A stretch of DNA of 46,244 bases, from the IMG/VR virus record IMGVR_UViG_3300009703_003370, positions 1 through 46,244 of that record; one strand, given 5' to 3'. Made by a program: the position numbers and the translations under genes. This document shows positions 5,585-13,176 of this stretch, in pieces. This DNA is from a virus. The notes below the pieces were generated by a model. The model was not told the DNA's origin and made no database searches. It worked only from the letters and a program-made list of their open reading frames with translations. Every line of letters starts with the position of its first letter. Within the stretch, counting starts at the first letter, position 1.

Positions 5585-8036
5585 TCATCATGGCGTCTAT
5601 TCTACAAGTCGCAACATCAGAGCTAGAATCATCACTATTAGCTGTAATACTAGCACTATTGTTACCCATTTTCGTAGCTTTTTCAATTTTACTTGCACTT
5701 TTATTCCTTAAATAATACGTACTCTTTAACCCTTTTGATCTAGCGTACATATATAAATCATTTAAATATTTTAAAGAGCTAGATTTGTTAAATAAATTTA
5801 AACTCTGGCCCATGTCTATCCACTTTTGTTTAGCTGCAGCATTATCTACAAGTTTAAACTGGTCTTGATCAAATGCAGTTTTATATCTCACAACTAAATC
5901 CTGTGGAAGACCTCCTCCTAGTTGAGATACATCTCCATCTACGTTCTTCAGTGTGTCGACTAAATTTTGATCCCATATGCCAAGGTTTTTGCATTCCTTC
6001 ACAAACCACTCATTTGTAATCATTAGATTCCCGCTTTTATTTTCATAGACAAAAAGGGTGGAAAAATCTGGCTCAACTGATGGTGAGCAACCTTGGATAT
6101 ATGATATGGTAGCAGTCGGTGCAATAGCCATAGTGTTACTATTTCGCATTCCGTGCTCTTTGATATGATTTCTAACTTCTTTCCAGTCAACTTCTGGACA
6201 GAACTTTTTGCCTCTGTGAATCATTGGTTTTTCGTCGAGGTAATCCATTAATAATTTATAGGTATCTGACGGTAAGATGTCTTGATCCCATAGCGAGCCT
6301 TCGTAGGTGCTATATTTACCTTTAGATTTAGCATTCTTGCTGGAATTAAAAATGCAATGATAAGAAATAAATTCGTACAGTTCGTCGGAAAATTTTACTG
6401 CGTCTTCCGAAGAGAAATCAATTTTGTAAGAATGAAAAACGTCGGCCCACCCCATTGTGCCTGCGCCTACAGGCCGGTGGGATAAGTTAGCTTTTTCCGC
6501 TTCCTTTGTTGGGTAGAAATTTAAGTCGATAACGTTATCCAGCATTCTCATTTGAGTTTTAATACTCTTTGCTAGAAGTTTAAAATCTAATTTACCATTA
6601 TCTTTTAAGTGTTCTTTGAGATTAATTGAACTAAGATTACATACGGCGGTTTCTCCAACTTCAGTTTTAATGCCTTGGTTATATTGAGATGGGATGGTAT
6701 GCAAGAAAATCTCAGTGCATAAATTAGAGCTATTAACTGTTCCTTGGTGATAATTTGAGTAACGAATGTTTGCGTTATCCTTGAAGGTAATCCAAGGGTG
6801 TCCTGTCTCAAATAAGGCGCGCAACATCTTCTTCCATAAAATCTTAGCTTTAATAACTTTGTGGTTTTCTATCTCACCATTTCTGGCTTTCTTACAGTAT
6901 CCTTCGTATAGCTTGTCGAAGTCTTCTCCATAGTTTTCGTGAAGATCTGGGGTATCTGATGGGGAGAATAGATACCAGTCCCCATCTTTCTCTACTTTAT
7001 CTAAAAAGAGATTCGGTAGCCAGTTTGCTGTATTTAAGTCGTGACAACGGCGGCGTTCATCGCCAGTATTTTTCTTGAGGTCTAGGAATTCTTCAATGTC
7101 GAGGTGCCACGGTTCGATATATGCACAACCAGCACCGGGCCGTTTACCTCCTTGATTAACTGCAACTAGTAAATCATTAAAAATTTTAAGCCAAGGCACT
7201 AGACCACTAGAGGTTCCATTTGTTCCTTTTATGTGGGAGCCAGCGGATCTAAAATTAGATACATCAAATCCTAGCCCTCCTGCAAATTTAGATTTACGAG
7301 CTTCTTGCCATGCTCCATCGAAGATTCCGTCAATTGAATCATCAAAAGTATTTAGGTAGCAGCTAGAGAGTTGACTACGCCTCGATCCACTGTTGAATAG
7401 AGTTGGGGTGGATGGACAGATATGAAAGTTGCTAATGGCTTCATAAAACTCTATGGCCTTTTTTTCTTTATCTTTCTCGTCAATTGCTAAGCCCATAGCT
7501 ACGCGCATCCAGAATGATTGTGGTGACTCAAGGCGGCGGCCATTAAGATGTAAAAAATAACGATCATAAAGAATCTGTAAACCTAAGTATTTAAATTTAA
7601 AATCACGACCAATATCCAAAGCTTCCGAAAGAGCTTTCAAATCGTACTCAAGTAATCTATGATTAAGAATATCATCATTGACTAATTGCTTAATATTTTT
7701 TATAAAAGACAATCTGTACTGATGATCGAATGCGTCTTTATCCACAGATGAACCGAATACTTCTTTATGAATATTACCTAAGAGCAATCGCGCGGCAACG
7801 TAGGAGTAGTTCGGCTCTTTATCTATCTTTAGTCTAGCAGACATAATTAAAGCTTGATCTATTTCCTTGGTCGTAATTTTGTCGTATAGCTGAACATTAG
7901 CGTCAATGACTACTTCACTAGCTGAAACATCTTCGAGGCCCTCACAGGCTCTTTGAACACAATTATTAATCTTGTCGATGTCTAATTTCTGAAGTCTACC
8001 GTTCCTCTTTTTAACGTGAATTTGGTGATTGCTCAT
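5556..8036 (-). CDS. nrdA: ribonucleotide reductase alpha subunit, class I
   Basis: 826 residues, full length. An N-terminal ATP-cone (VKKRNGRLQKLDIDKINN) suggests dATP feedback control. Active-site residues match the class I pattern: Cys226 (SSCYLN), Asn438/Cys440/Glu442 (NSSNLCTE) and Cys466 (VCNLSS) as the redox partner. The radical-transfer dyad is in STYYLRNK. The C-terminal redox pair is CESC (Cys822, Cys825). It reduces NDPs to dNDPs together with NrdB. Transcription may start from TATATA 3 bases before the ATG. It leads an nrdA-small ORF-nrdB-methyltransferase unit. Confidence 0.95.
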   Translation of the reverse strand: MSNHQIHVKKRNGRLQKLDIDKINNCVQRACEGLEDVSASEVVIDANVQLYDKITTKEIDQALIMSARLKIDKEPNYSYVAARLLLGNIHKEVFGSSVDKDAFDHQYRLSFIKNIKQLVNDDILNHRLLEYDLKALSEALDIGRDFKFKYLGLQILYDRYFLHLNGRRLESPQSFWMRVAMGLAIDEKDKEKKAIEFYEAISNFHICPSTPTLFNSGSRRSQLSSCYLNTFDDSIDGIFDGAWQEARKSKFAGGLGFDVSNFRSAGSHIKGTNGTSSGLVPWLKIFNDLLVAVNQGGKRPGAGCAYIEPWHLDIEEFLDLKKNTGDERRRCHDLNTANWLPNLFLDKVEKDGDWYLFSPSDTPDLHENYGEDFDKLYEGYCKKARNGEIENHKVIKAKILWKKMLRALFETGHPWITFKDNANIRYSNYHQGTVNSSNLCTEIFLHTIPSQYNQGIKTEVGETAVCNLSSINLKEHLKDNGKLDFKLLAKSIKTQMRMLDNVIDLNFYPTKEAEKANLSHRPVGAGTMGWADVFHSYKIDFSSEDAVKFSDELYEFISYHCIFNSSKNAKSKGKYSTYEGSLWDQDILPSDTYKLLMDYLDEKPMIHRGKKFCPEVDWKEVRNHIKEHGMRNSNTMAIAPTATISYIQGCSPSVEPDFSTLFVYENKSGNLMITNEWFVKECKNLGIWDQNLVDTLKNVDGDVSQLGGGLPQDLVVRYKTAFDQDQFKLVDNAAAKQKWIDMGQSLNLFNKSSSLKYLNDLYMYARSKGLKSTYYLRNKSASKIEKATKMGNNSASITANSDDSSSDVATCRIDAMMNGGECESCQ

Positions 8037-8091
8037 ACTTATATATACTACTCCGTACTTGCTAGAAAAGAAAAGAAGAAATTATTAAAAA

Positions 8092-8463
8092 TTAAGATAC
8101 ATCCCAATGCTTTGTGGATCGCTTAACTGAATCGTGCTTCATTCCATTTCTTTTTTTACTATAATCTTTAAGGTTCTTTTCCTTAAGAGGGTCCTTGCCC
8201 ATCTTCTTTTCTCTCTCTCTGCTTAGTTGTGCTGAAGTATCCCAAGCGTCTCCTAGGGTCCAATTTTTACCCTCAGTCTTTCTCATCCAGTCTGCTGCTG
8301 AGGTGTCAGCGTTCAGCACTGTATCTATTGCTGCATTGGGGACAGAGAAAACCCTGTTCCATTGTAAACCGTTTTCATCGATATAGATGTGTTCGTCCTT
8401 CATCTTTTGGACCAGTTCGATGGTCTCTCCAGAATCAGGGTTTTGAAACATGTAGACGGGCAT
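8092..8463 (-). CDS. FmdB-like phage protein lacking the zinc ribbon cysteines
   Basis: 123 residues beginning MPVYMFQNPDSGETIELVQKM, which resembles the N-terminus of FmdB-type proteins seen in many marine phages, but without the Cys pairs of a zinc ribbon. The C-terminal third is highly charged and basic (SREREKKMGKDPLKEKN). Function unknown. One base separates it from the glycosyltransferase gene upstream. Confidence 0.55.
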   Translation of the reverse strand: MPVYMFQNPDSGETIELVQKMKDEHIYIDENGLQWNRVFSVPNAAIDTVLNADTSAADWMRKTEGKNWTLGDAWDTSAQLSREREKKMGKDPLKEKNLKDYSKKRNGMKHDSVKRSTKHWDVS

Positions 8464-8464
8464 G

Positions 8465-9547
8465 TTACAATATTTCTAGAATTTTATCCAAGGTTTTTGA
8501 GTAAGTGAATTGCTCTTGAAGCTCTATGCCTTTAGTATTTACTCTTCCGGTGTCCTTGACTCTTTTTATTGCGTCATAACATCCGTTTACAAAATCCTCT
8601 TCTTCCCAAGAGAAGAACTCTCCTTGATTAAATGGGCTACCTTTTCTGAAAAACATTCCATCCTCTGAGGGGATTTTCCCTGAGGGCTCTACCATTACGC
8701 AGGTTTCTTTTGTAGCCCAATCCTTATAAGCGTGAGCATTTAAGATTACGGCGTGTTTACCTAGGCATACGGACTGAAACTCGGGCAATCCCCAACCTTC
8801 TCCGCCAGACATTCCTAAGATAATGTCGGCGGCGTTCAGGAATTCATTGTATTTAGAATTTTCAGCCATAAAGTTTAAAAATATGATATTACTATATCTT
8901 ACACCATTTAAAGCTTTAGCAATTATTTCATTATTCTGTTCGGGCGACAAGAAGTTATTATAAAGAGAGCATTGCAAGTGATATTTTGTATTATTACCGA
9001 ATTGTTTAGCCCAAGCCCTCAGTATTTTTACATGATGCTTCCTGTGTTCAAACTTCCCGCATAGATTAAATGTAATTCTATCGTCCTCAAAGTATTTTTT
9101 GTCTGTCCTATAAAAATTATATTTATCAAATCCTAATGGTACGAAGTCGGCGCACAGACCAACCGATTCAAAAATCTCTTTAGTGTAGGAGGATGTTACT
9201 GCTACCCTATTGTTTAATAGAGCATTTCGTTCTGCGGACGTTAACTCGTTTAGTTCATAAAAAGTCATTAAAAGCTGATCGTTTGAAAAGCTCTCTAACG
9301 CTCCATTAATGTGCCATAATTTTAAAGTTTTATTATTTCGATTATGTTTCTCAAAGGCCCTTCTTGAAGCATCCACTAACCAGTTTTGGAAATCTTTATC
9401 TTCTTTATGGGTAGATAGATTGATGTCTCCCCCTATAGGGAATAACAGGGGGGACATCTCTCTATTGTACATCTCCCTCAGTAGGGCAACAGAGACCTGA
9501 CCAAAGGAGGTTTGGTTAATAGGAACATTGAAGGTTAGTTCCGACAT
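8465..9547 (-). CDS. glycosyltransferase, GT4/group 1 type
   Basis: 360 residues with two Rossmann-like halves (GT-B fold). The C-terminal half has the family signature: AADIILGMSGGEGWGLPEFQ, where the two Glu residues form an E-x7-E-like donor-binding motif, then LGKHAVILNAHAYKDW. It transfers a sugar from a nucleotide donor; acceptor unknown. It may decorate phage structures or host surface polymers alongside the sulfotransferases and GT25 elsewhere in the window. It follows the DUF736-like gene by 5 bases. Confidence 0.82.
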   Translation of the reverse strand: MSELTFNVPINQTSFGQVSVALLREMYNREMSPLLFPIGGDINLSTHKEDKDFQNWLVDASRRAFEKHNRNNKTLKLWHINGALESFSNDQLLMTFYELNELTSAERNALLNNRVAVTSSYTKEIFESVGLCADFVPLGFDKYNFYRTDKKYFEDDRITFNLCGKFEHRKHHVKILRAWAKQFGNNTKYHLQCSLYNNFLSPEQNNEIIAKALNGVRYSNIIFLNFMAENSKYNEFLNAADIILGMSGGEGWGLPEFQSVCLGKHAVILNAHAYKDWATKETCVMVEPSGKIPSEDGMFFRKGSPFNQGEFFSWEEEDFVNGCYDAIKRVKDTGRVNTKGIELQEQFTYSKTLDKILEIL

Positions 9548-9552
9548 TATTA

Positions 9553-9828
9553 CTAAAGGAGTTCATCCTCGGTAGTCGATTGTTCCTGTGTTTGCGCTAC
9601 GGCTTCGCTTGTGCGAGGTCGAGACTTGTAGATGCGATAATCAGGTTGATTATCACTCTTTTTATTTGTGTTCGCAAAAACGACAAGCTTCTCAGAAGAG
9701 CCGTCTTCGCCTTTGATATGTCCGGCCAGATACTTTTGACCGCGTTGTGAAGTACGCTTCCAGAAGGCGCCTACTTCCTCATCTTTATATTGAGTCTTTT
9801 GTTGACTCTCTTGTGTATTGTTACTCAT
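9553..9828 (-). CDS. DUF736-like small protein
   Basis: 91 residues. The core GAFWKRTSQRGQKYLAGHI plus KLVVFANTNKKSDNQPDY resembles DUF736-type phage and plasmid proteins, small beta-barrel proteins with WK and F-N-K motifs. Flanks are polar and Gln/Ser/Thr-rich. The role is unknown; members are often near DNA-metabolism genes. It has its own strong promoter. Confidence 0.6.
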   Translation of the reverse strand: MSNNTQESQQKTQYKDEEVGAFWKRTSQRGQKYLAGHIKGEDGSSEKLVVFANTNKKSDNQPDYRIYKSRPRTSEAVAQTQEQSTTEDELL

Positions 9829-9837
9829 GATTTTCTT

Positions 9838-9867
9838 AGTATACGTTGTTCTTTGTTATGTTGTCAA
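9838..9867 (-). promoter_or_regulatory. strong sigma70-like promoter, leaderless architecture
   Basis: Minus strand: TTGACA, 18-base spacer, TATACT, then 9 bases to the ATG at 9828. The -35 overlaps the stop codon of the upstream sigma-factor gene. Confidence 0.7.
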
Positions 9868-10463
9868 ACAAAATCTAATAACTTTCTAGATTTCATTTTA
9901 TGTTTTAGGATTTTTGATCCCCTACTATGTAGATTGATGACTGTTTGGGTACTTATATTTAATTTTTTTGCTATCTTAGCCCATGTTGGTTTTTTTTCTG
10001 AGTCGGCATATCTTTCTGTGAAGACTTCGTGGATTCGACTGTCTTTTAATTTGCTTAAAATGTGGAAAATTTGATCTTTTAATTCTAAATTTCTTTCGTT
10101 TTGTATATCATCTTCTCTAGTTGTGGTTTCTATGAACGATTCTAAATCTTTCTGTTCGTCAAACTTTATGTATTTACAATTCTCTTTTATAAAATTTAAA
10201 CAGTGATATCGAGAATGGTTACCAAGCCAGCTAGAAAATTTAGCTTTTTTGTTTGGTTTGTAGGAATTTATACTTTTAAGGAATACAAAATCTTTATCTC
10301 CCAGAAGGTCATCCATACTAGCGCCTCCCGAAACTACAACATTCGAATATTTTTGACAAACTTTGTAAAATAGCTTTTCGTGTCGAGAAACTAACTCTTT
10401 ATAACTATCATTACAATTATCATCTTTAATATTTTTTACTAATTTATTATCTGTCGGCTTCAT
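9864..10463 (-). CDS. sigma-70 family RNA polymerase sigma factor
   Basis: 199 residues. Residues about 20-100 look like region 2 (YKELVSRHEKLFYKVCQKYS, then MDDLLGDKDFVFLKSINSY and KFSSWLGNHSRYHCLNFIKE), which binds the -10 element and core polymerase. Residues about 140-190 contain a region 4-type helix-turn-helix (WAKIAKKLNISTQTVINLHSRG). It is divergent from ECF and housekeeping factors, as phage sigma factors often are. It may read the GTGTAAT class of promoters in this window; that is untested. No promoter of its own is obvious. Confidence 0.75.
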   Translation of the reverse strand: MKPTDNKLVKNIKDDNCNDSYKELVSRHEKLFYKVCQKYSNVVVSGGASMDDLLGDKDFVFLKSINSYKPNKKAKFSSWLGNHSRYHCLNFIKENCKYIKFDEQKDLESFIETTTREDDIQNERNLELKDQIFHILSKLKDSRIHEVFTERYADSEKKPTWAKIAKKLNISTQTVINLHSRGSKILKHKMKSRKLLDFV

Positions 10464-10483
10464 TGCTGGGCCGACTAGAGGAG

Positions 10484-10792
10484 CTAATTATTTTTAGGTT
10501 TTCCTTTTTTATCTGAAATTGCTTGCCAAACATTTTCACACTTTTCGCTGATTTCCTCTGCCGGTAAGGGATGTGACGGAGTTTTTGAAAAAATCATTCG
10601 AATTAATTTAACAAATGAAGTTAATGGTAATAACAAAATCCACCATTTGAAATACATATATATCAGGTAACCCACCGCCGGTATACACAATGGCGCCCAC
10701 ATCCACCAAATAGATAAGACGTCTAAATCAAATTTAAACAATTCCCAAAGTAAATTAGAATATTCAGTTAGAATTTCCGGTGCACTTTTCAT
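10484..10792 (-). CDS. 102-aa membrane protein
   Basis: Two likely membrane helices, about residues 25-45 (IWWMWAPLCIPAVGYLIYMY) and 48-68 (WWILLLPLTSFVKLIRMIF), with a polar C-terminal tail. Starts inside the dNMP kinase gene (29-base overlap), so it is probably translated from the same mRNA. Function unknown. Confidence 0.55.
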   Translation of the reverse strand: MKSAPEILTEYSNLLWELFKFDLDVLSIWWMWAPLCIPAVGYLIYMYFKWWILLLPLTSFVKLIRMIFSKTPSHPLPAEEISEKCENVWQAISDKKGKPKNN

Positions 10793-11384
10793 AAAAATTT
10801 ATAAATCTATCTACATATTGGTTAAGTATCTCGTGGCGAGTCTCTTTGTCTTCAACTCTAGGCCACTTCACCCTATAATCGGCTAATTCTTCAAGGATTG
10901 GGTCCATTTTCTCTTCTTCTGAATTCGCTGGCTTATGGTAAGTTCTCTTACCTGTAGCTCTTTCTACTTCGAATTGCGAAATATGAACAAGCATGCCGTC
11001 TAACTCCTTGGTTAACCAATCCACTTCGTCTCCCTCGTATTCTTGATATCTTACATCAGTTACGACAGGTATATCCTCAGTCACAGCGTTAAGCAAAAAC
11101 CCCTTGATATCTCTATCAATTAAATCTATCCAGTGACGCCCCTTAGACATCTTCCTCTTTTGAATGCCGTGTTGAACAAGGAATGGGCGAATTATTTCCT
11201 TTTCTTCCCTACTACACTTAAGGGCATCAATACCGTATTGCTTATACGTCCACATGCTAGCTTCCCTTTTTAAGTCATCTGCTAATTCGAATCTTCTAAC
11301 ATTTAACTTCTTGCTTAAAAGGTCAAAGAATAAATCCTTACCTGCGCCGGCCACTCCTGATAGTCCTATTACTGTTCTCTCCAT
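10764..11384 (-). CDS. deoxynucleoside monophosphate kinase-like protein
   Basis: 206 residues with a P-loop near the N-terminus, IGLSGVAGAGKDLFF (residues about 6-20), the GxxGxGKD form seen in T4-type dNMP kinases. FELADDLKREA and a later VVTDVRYQEYEGDEV fit the substrate-binding parts of that family. It would phosphorylate dNMPs for dNTP synthesis, downstream of the dCMP deaminase and reductase encoded nearby. Preceded by a near-consensus promoter. Confidence 0.75.
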   Translation of the reverse strand: MERTVIGLSGVAGAGKDLFFDLLSKKLNVRRFELADDLKREASMWTYKQYGIDALKCSREEKEIIRPFLVQHGIQKRKMSKGRHWIDLIDRDIKGFLLNAVTEDIPVVTDVRYQEYEGDEVDWLTKELDGMLVHISQFEVERATGKRTYHKPANSEEEKMDPILEELADYRVKWPRVEDKETRHEILNQYVDRFINFYEKCTGNSN

Positions 11385-11392
11385 AGCTTCTT

Positions 11393-11422
11393 ATATTAAC
11401 TTTTATTTATCTATTTAGTCAA
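11393..11422 (-). promoter_or_regulatory. strong sigma70-like promoter, leaderless architecture
   Basis: Minus strand: TTGACT, 18-base spacer, TAATAT, then 8 bases to the ATG at 11384. Confidence 0.68.
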
Positions 11423-11444
11423 GTATATTTTTTAAATTTTAAAT

Positions 11445-11546
11445 TTATTTTTGGCTGCTTACCTTTATATATTTTTCATCTGGGTTGTTGTAAGAACATA
11501 GCAGTCCACTTAGAAAGCGGGGGTGAAAATTATAAAGCTTCCTCAT
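11445..11546 (-). CDS. possible 33-aa ORF in the 11.4-11.9 kb segment
   Basis: ATG at 11546 reads MRKLYNFHPRFLSGLLCSYN and ends SSQK. A TTG start at 11570 would add 8 residues. The composition is protein-like, and short open pieces in other frames lie upstream on the same strand (one ends ANARIEAG near 11560). This could be a small gene, the remains of a frameshifted gene, or chance within a structured RNA region. Low confidence. Confidence 0.25.
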   Translation of the reverse strand: MRKLYNFHPRFLSGLLCSYNNPDEKYIKVSSQK

Positions 11547-11672
11547 TTTTTCCCACTCAACCTGCTTCAATCCTCGCGTTGGCCTCTATTAGCCTAGCTC
11601 GCAACTTGATGGGCTATGTACTAATCTTTGTAATCTTTGCGGTGGGATTTTTTTTAATGACTGCTTACCTTT
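11455..11672. repeat. 12-base direct repeat CTGCTTACCTTT
   Basis: Identical copies at 11455-11466 and 11661-11672, 206 bases apart, inside the segment without an obvious gene. On the minus strand the unit reads AAAGGTAAGCAG. Confidence 0.5.
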
Positions 11673-11694
11673 TTCCTCTTGGGAGTGTTAAGTT

Positions 11695-11832
11695 TCTAGC
11701 ACCCTTACGGGTCTTAGCCTCAGAAGCCGCTTTTTTCCGAAATAACTCCAGTCTTATTAGGACTGTTTGGCTAAGGTCTTTTTACGGACCTGTGGTCTCT
11801 TACGAGTTTATGTGAGTTTACCCCTCACAAGC
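11695..11832 (-). ncRNA. candidate structured RNA (minus strand) in the 504-base gap 11385-11888
   Basis: No convincing gene fills 11385-11888. Several short helices cluster here. CTTAGCC (11713-11719) pairs with GGCTAAG (11769-11775) and encloses CAGTC/GACTG (11749-11753 with 11761-11765). ACCC/GGGT (11701-11712), GGTC/GACC (11775-11790) and GTGAG/CTCAC (11812-11828) flank it. Read on the minus strand the ACCC/GGGT hairpin closes a GUAA loop (GNRA class), which favours minus-strand transcription. No GC-rich terminator is visible. I cannot assign a class. The rest of the gap holds the 12-base direct repeats, a possible small ORF and the promoter at 11393-11422. Confidence 0.4.
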
Positions 11833-11888
11833 TATTCACCGCGATTACAAAGAACTTTTTTTAGGTTACTATGATTCTGCAGAAATAG

Positions 11889-12371
11889 TCAAGAGGATTT
11901 TTTTTCAGAGTAGTCTCCCCTGTAGAAACCAATGATATTAATTAAATTATAAATGTCTTTCTCTTTAACATCTGTTGGATCACAAGTGTCCCTATCGTCC
12001 TCAATTAATCTACAAAATTCGTTAACCTCCTGTGAGACCATCGTAGCGGTTTGCGCATTCAAGCTAAGAGTTTGTTCTATTGTTGAAAAAGGTTTTATGA
12101 GAATGTGGTATTCGTTTTCCCCGTAAGTTGACGAAGTTACGAGACCAGCTTTCTCAAAGTCGCCAAGGGCTGCTGAGATACAAGCTTTCTTTTCTTCATT
12201 CCCCTCTTCGTTTATTAGTAATAATTTAGTATAATCTCGTTCAATCACGAAAGAGTCGTTCTTGTCGTACCAAGAAAAAAGCGCTTGGCGCGCATCATTT
12301 ACAGTCATACTCATCATAATTAAAAAGGGTAGAAAAAACAAAGAAAATTTATTTAAAAAAGTATTTGACAT
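11889..12371 (-). CDS. unknown protein, possibly a winged-helix-like regulator
   Basis: Up to 160 residues. The first 20 residues from ATG 12371 are hydrophobic and would act as a signal or anchor. Internal ATGs at 12314 and 12308 (MTVNDARQALFSWYDKNDSF) give a cytoplasmic protein of about 140 residues, which fits the polar remainder better. Helical segments such as KKACISAALGDFEKAGLVTS resemble a winged-helix core. It is divergent from the small DNA-binding-like gene at 12401. The function and the start are both uncertain. Confidence 0.5.
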   Translation of the reverse strand: MSNTFLNKFSLFFLPFLIMMSMTVNDARQALFSWYDKNDSFVIERDYTKLLLINEEGNEEKKACISAALGDFEKAGLVTSSTYGENEYHILIKPFSTIEQTLSLNAQTATMVSQEVNEFCRLIEDDRDTCDPTDVKEKDIYNLINIIGFYRGDYSEKKSS

Positions 12372-12394
12372 CTTAGTTAAGAAGATGTTATTAT
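12365..12394 (+). promoter_or_regulatory. sigma70-like promoter, leaderless architecture, in a divergent region
   Basis: TTGACA, 18-base spacer, TATTAT, then 6 bases to the ATG at 12401. The spacer contains CATCTTAGTTAAGAAGATG, an imperfect inverted repeat (CATCTT/AAGATG) that could be an operator. Gene orientation switches here for the rest of the window. Confidence 0.7.
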
Positions 12395-12400
12395 CAGGTT

Positions 12401-12673
12401 ATGAGTGATAATAATTCAAAAAGAGGTAGACCAAAGACGCCAGTTGTTTGGCCCGAAGGTGAGTTCACAGCAGAGCAAGCCTTTTCGGTTAACAGCACAA
12501 AGGTTTCTAGGGTTTCAATTCACAACAAAATTAATCAAGCATTAGCTGATGGCCTTTTAGTTAAAGTTAAAAAGCTTAAGACTAAAGTCGGACGTCCGAG
12601 TAATATTTACCAGACGGCTAGTCTCCCTGTTACGCAACAGATGACTGATGATATCGAAGAATTAGATTTTTAA
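12401..12673 (+). CDS. small basic DNA-binding-like protein
   Basis: 90 residues with RGRPKTP near the N-terminus (AT-hook-like) and GRPSN later. The middle looks like a helix-turn-helix: TAEQAFSVNSTKVSRVSIHN and LADGLLVKVKKLKTKVGRPS, with a wing-like end. The acidic tail is DDIEELDF. It probably binds AT-rich DNA; being the first gene of the rightward block suits a regulator. The family is not recognised. Confidence 0.55.
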   Translation: MSDNNSKRGRPKTPVVWPEGEFTAEQAFSVNSTKVSRVSIHNKINQALADGLLVKVKKLKTKVGRPSNIYQTASLPVTQQMTDDIEELDF

Positions 12674-12675
12674 TT

Positions 12676-12744
12676 ATGTTAATAGTTACTATAATTTTTG
12701 GCTGGTTCGCTTACCGCATGTGCGATAACCTTAGAGGTATGTAA
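12676..12744 (+). CDS. possible 22-aa hydrophobic peptide
   Basis: ATG 12676 reads MLIVTIIFGWFAYRMCDNLR and stops at 12744. One membrane helix with a basic end. It fills the gap between two genes exactly, but the evidence is only position and composition. Confidence 0.3.
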   Translation: MLIVTIIFGWFAYRMCDNLRGM

Positions 12745-12751
12745 ATCACAT

Positions 12752-13156
12752 ATGAGACCTTCTTGGGAAGAATACGCGCTATCCCTAGCACAAACTGCCG
12801 CGACCAGAAGCGAAGACCCTTACCATAAGGTGGGGGCCTGTGCTTTGAGCGTAGACAATAAGGTGCTTGGGCTGGGGTACAATGGCCTAGCTCCCAGTAA
12901 AAACGTTAGCGATGAATTCTGGGAAGATAGGGATGCGCGGCGTCCGTATATGATTCACGCAGAAGCGAATTGTCTATCGCTTTTTAGAAGTGGGGAATGT
13001 AAATTATTAGCGGTCACGCTCCTACCCTGTTCGTACTGTGCGACAATGATAGCGGCGTATCAAATACCCACCGTAGTTTATGCGGAAATTTACGACCGAG
13101 ACCCGACAGCAATAGATATTTTCGATTTTTACGATATAAAATTGATAAAACTTTAA
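12752..13156 (+). CDS. dCMP/cytidine deaminase family protein
   Basis: 134 residues from ATG 12752 (MRPSWEEYALSLAQ). Zinc site: His69-Ala-Glu71 (MIHAEAN), with Glu71 as the proton shuttle, and Cys93/Cys96 (LPCSYC). The N-terminal KVGACALSVDNKVLGLGYNG is typical of ComEB/dCMP deaminases. It converts dCMP to dUMP, feeding dTTP synthesis. An upstream in-frame start at 12698 lies in non-protein-like sequence. It sits beside a dUTPase-like gene. Confidence 0.88.
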   Translation: MRPSWEEYALSLAQTAATRSEDPYHKVGACALSVDNKVLGLGYNGLAPSKNVSDEFWEDRDARRPYMIHAEANCLSLFRSGECKLLAVTLLPCSYCATMIAAYQIPTVVYAEIYDRDPTAIDIFDFYDIKLIKL

Positions 13157-13170
13157 TCCTTGTATATAAT
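13143..13170 (+). promoter_or_regulatory. sigma70-like promoter, leaderless architecture
   Basis: TTGATA, 16-base spacer, TATAAT, then 6 bases to the ATG at 13177. The -35 lies inside the end of the deaminase gene. Confidence 0.55.
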
Positions 13171-13176
13171 TAAAAT

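Noticed and set aside
11579-11815. Plus-strand open frame of 78 residues in the 11.4-11.9 kb gap
   Set aside because: It has a TTG start, a hydrophobic low-information sequence and no promoter or ribosome site; it coincides with the clustered helices and lies opposite to the direction of neighbouring genes.
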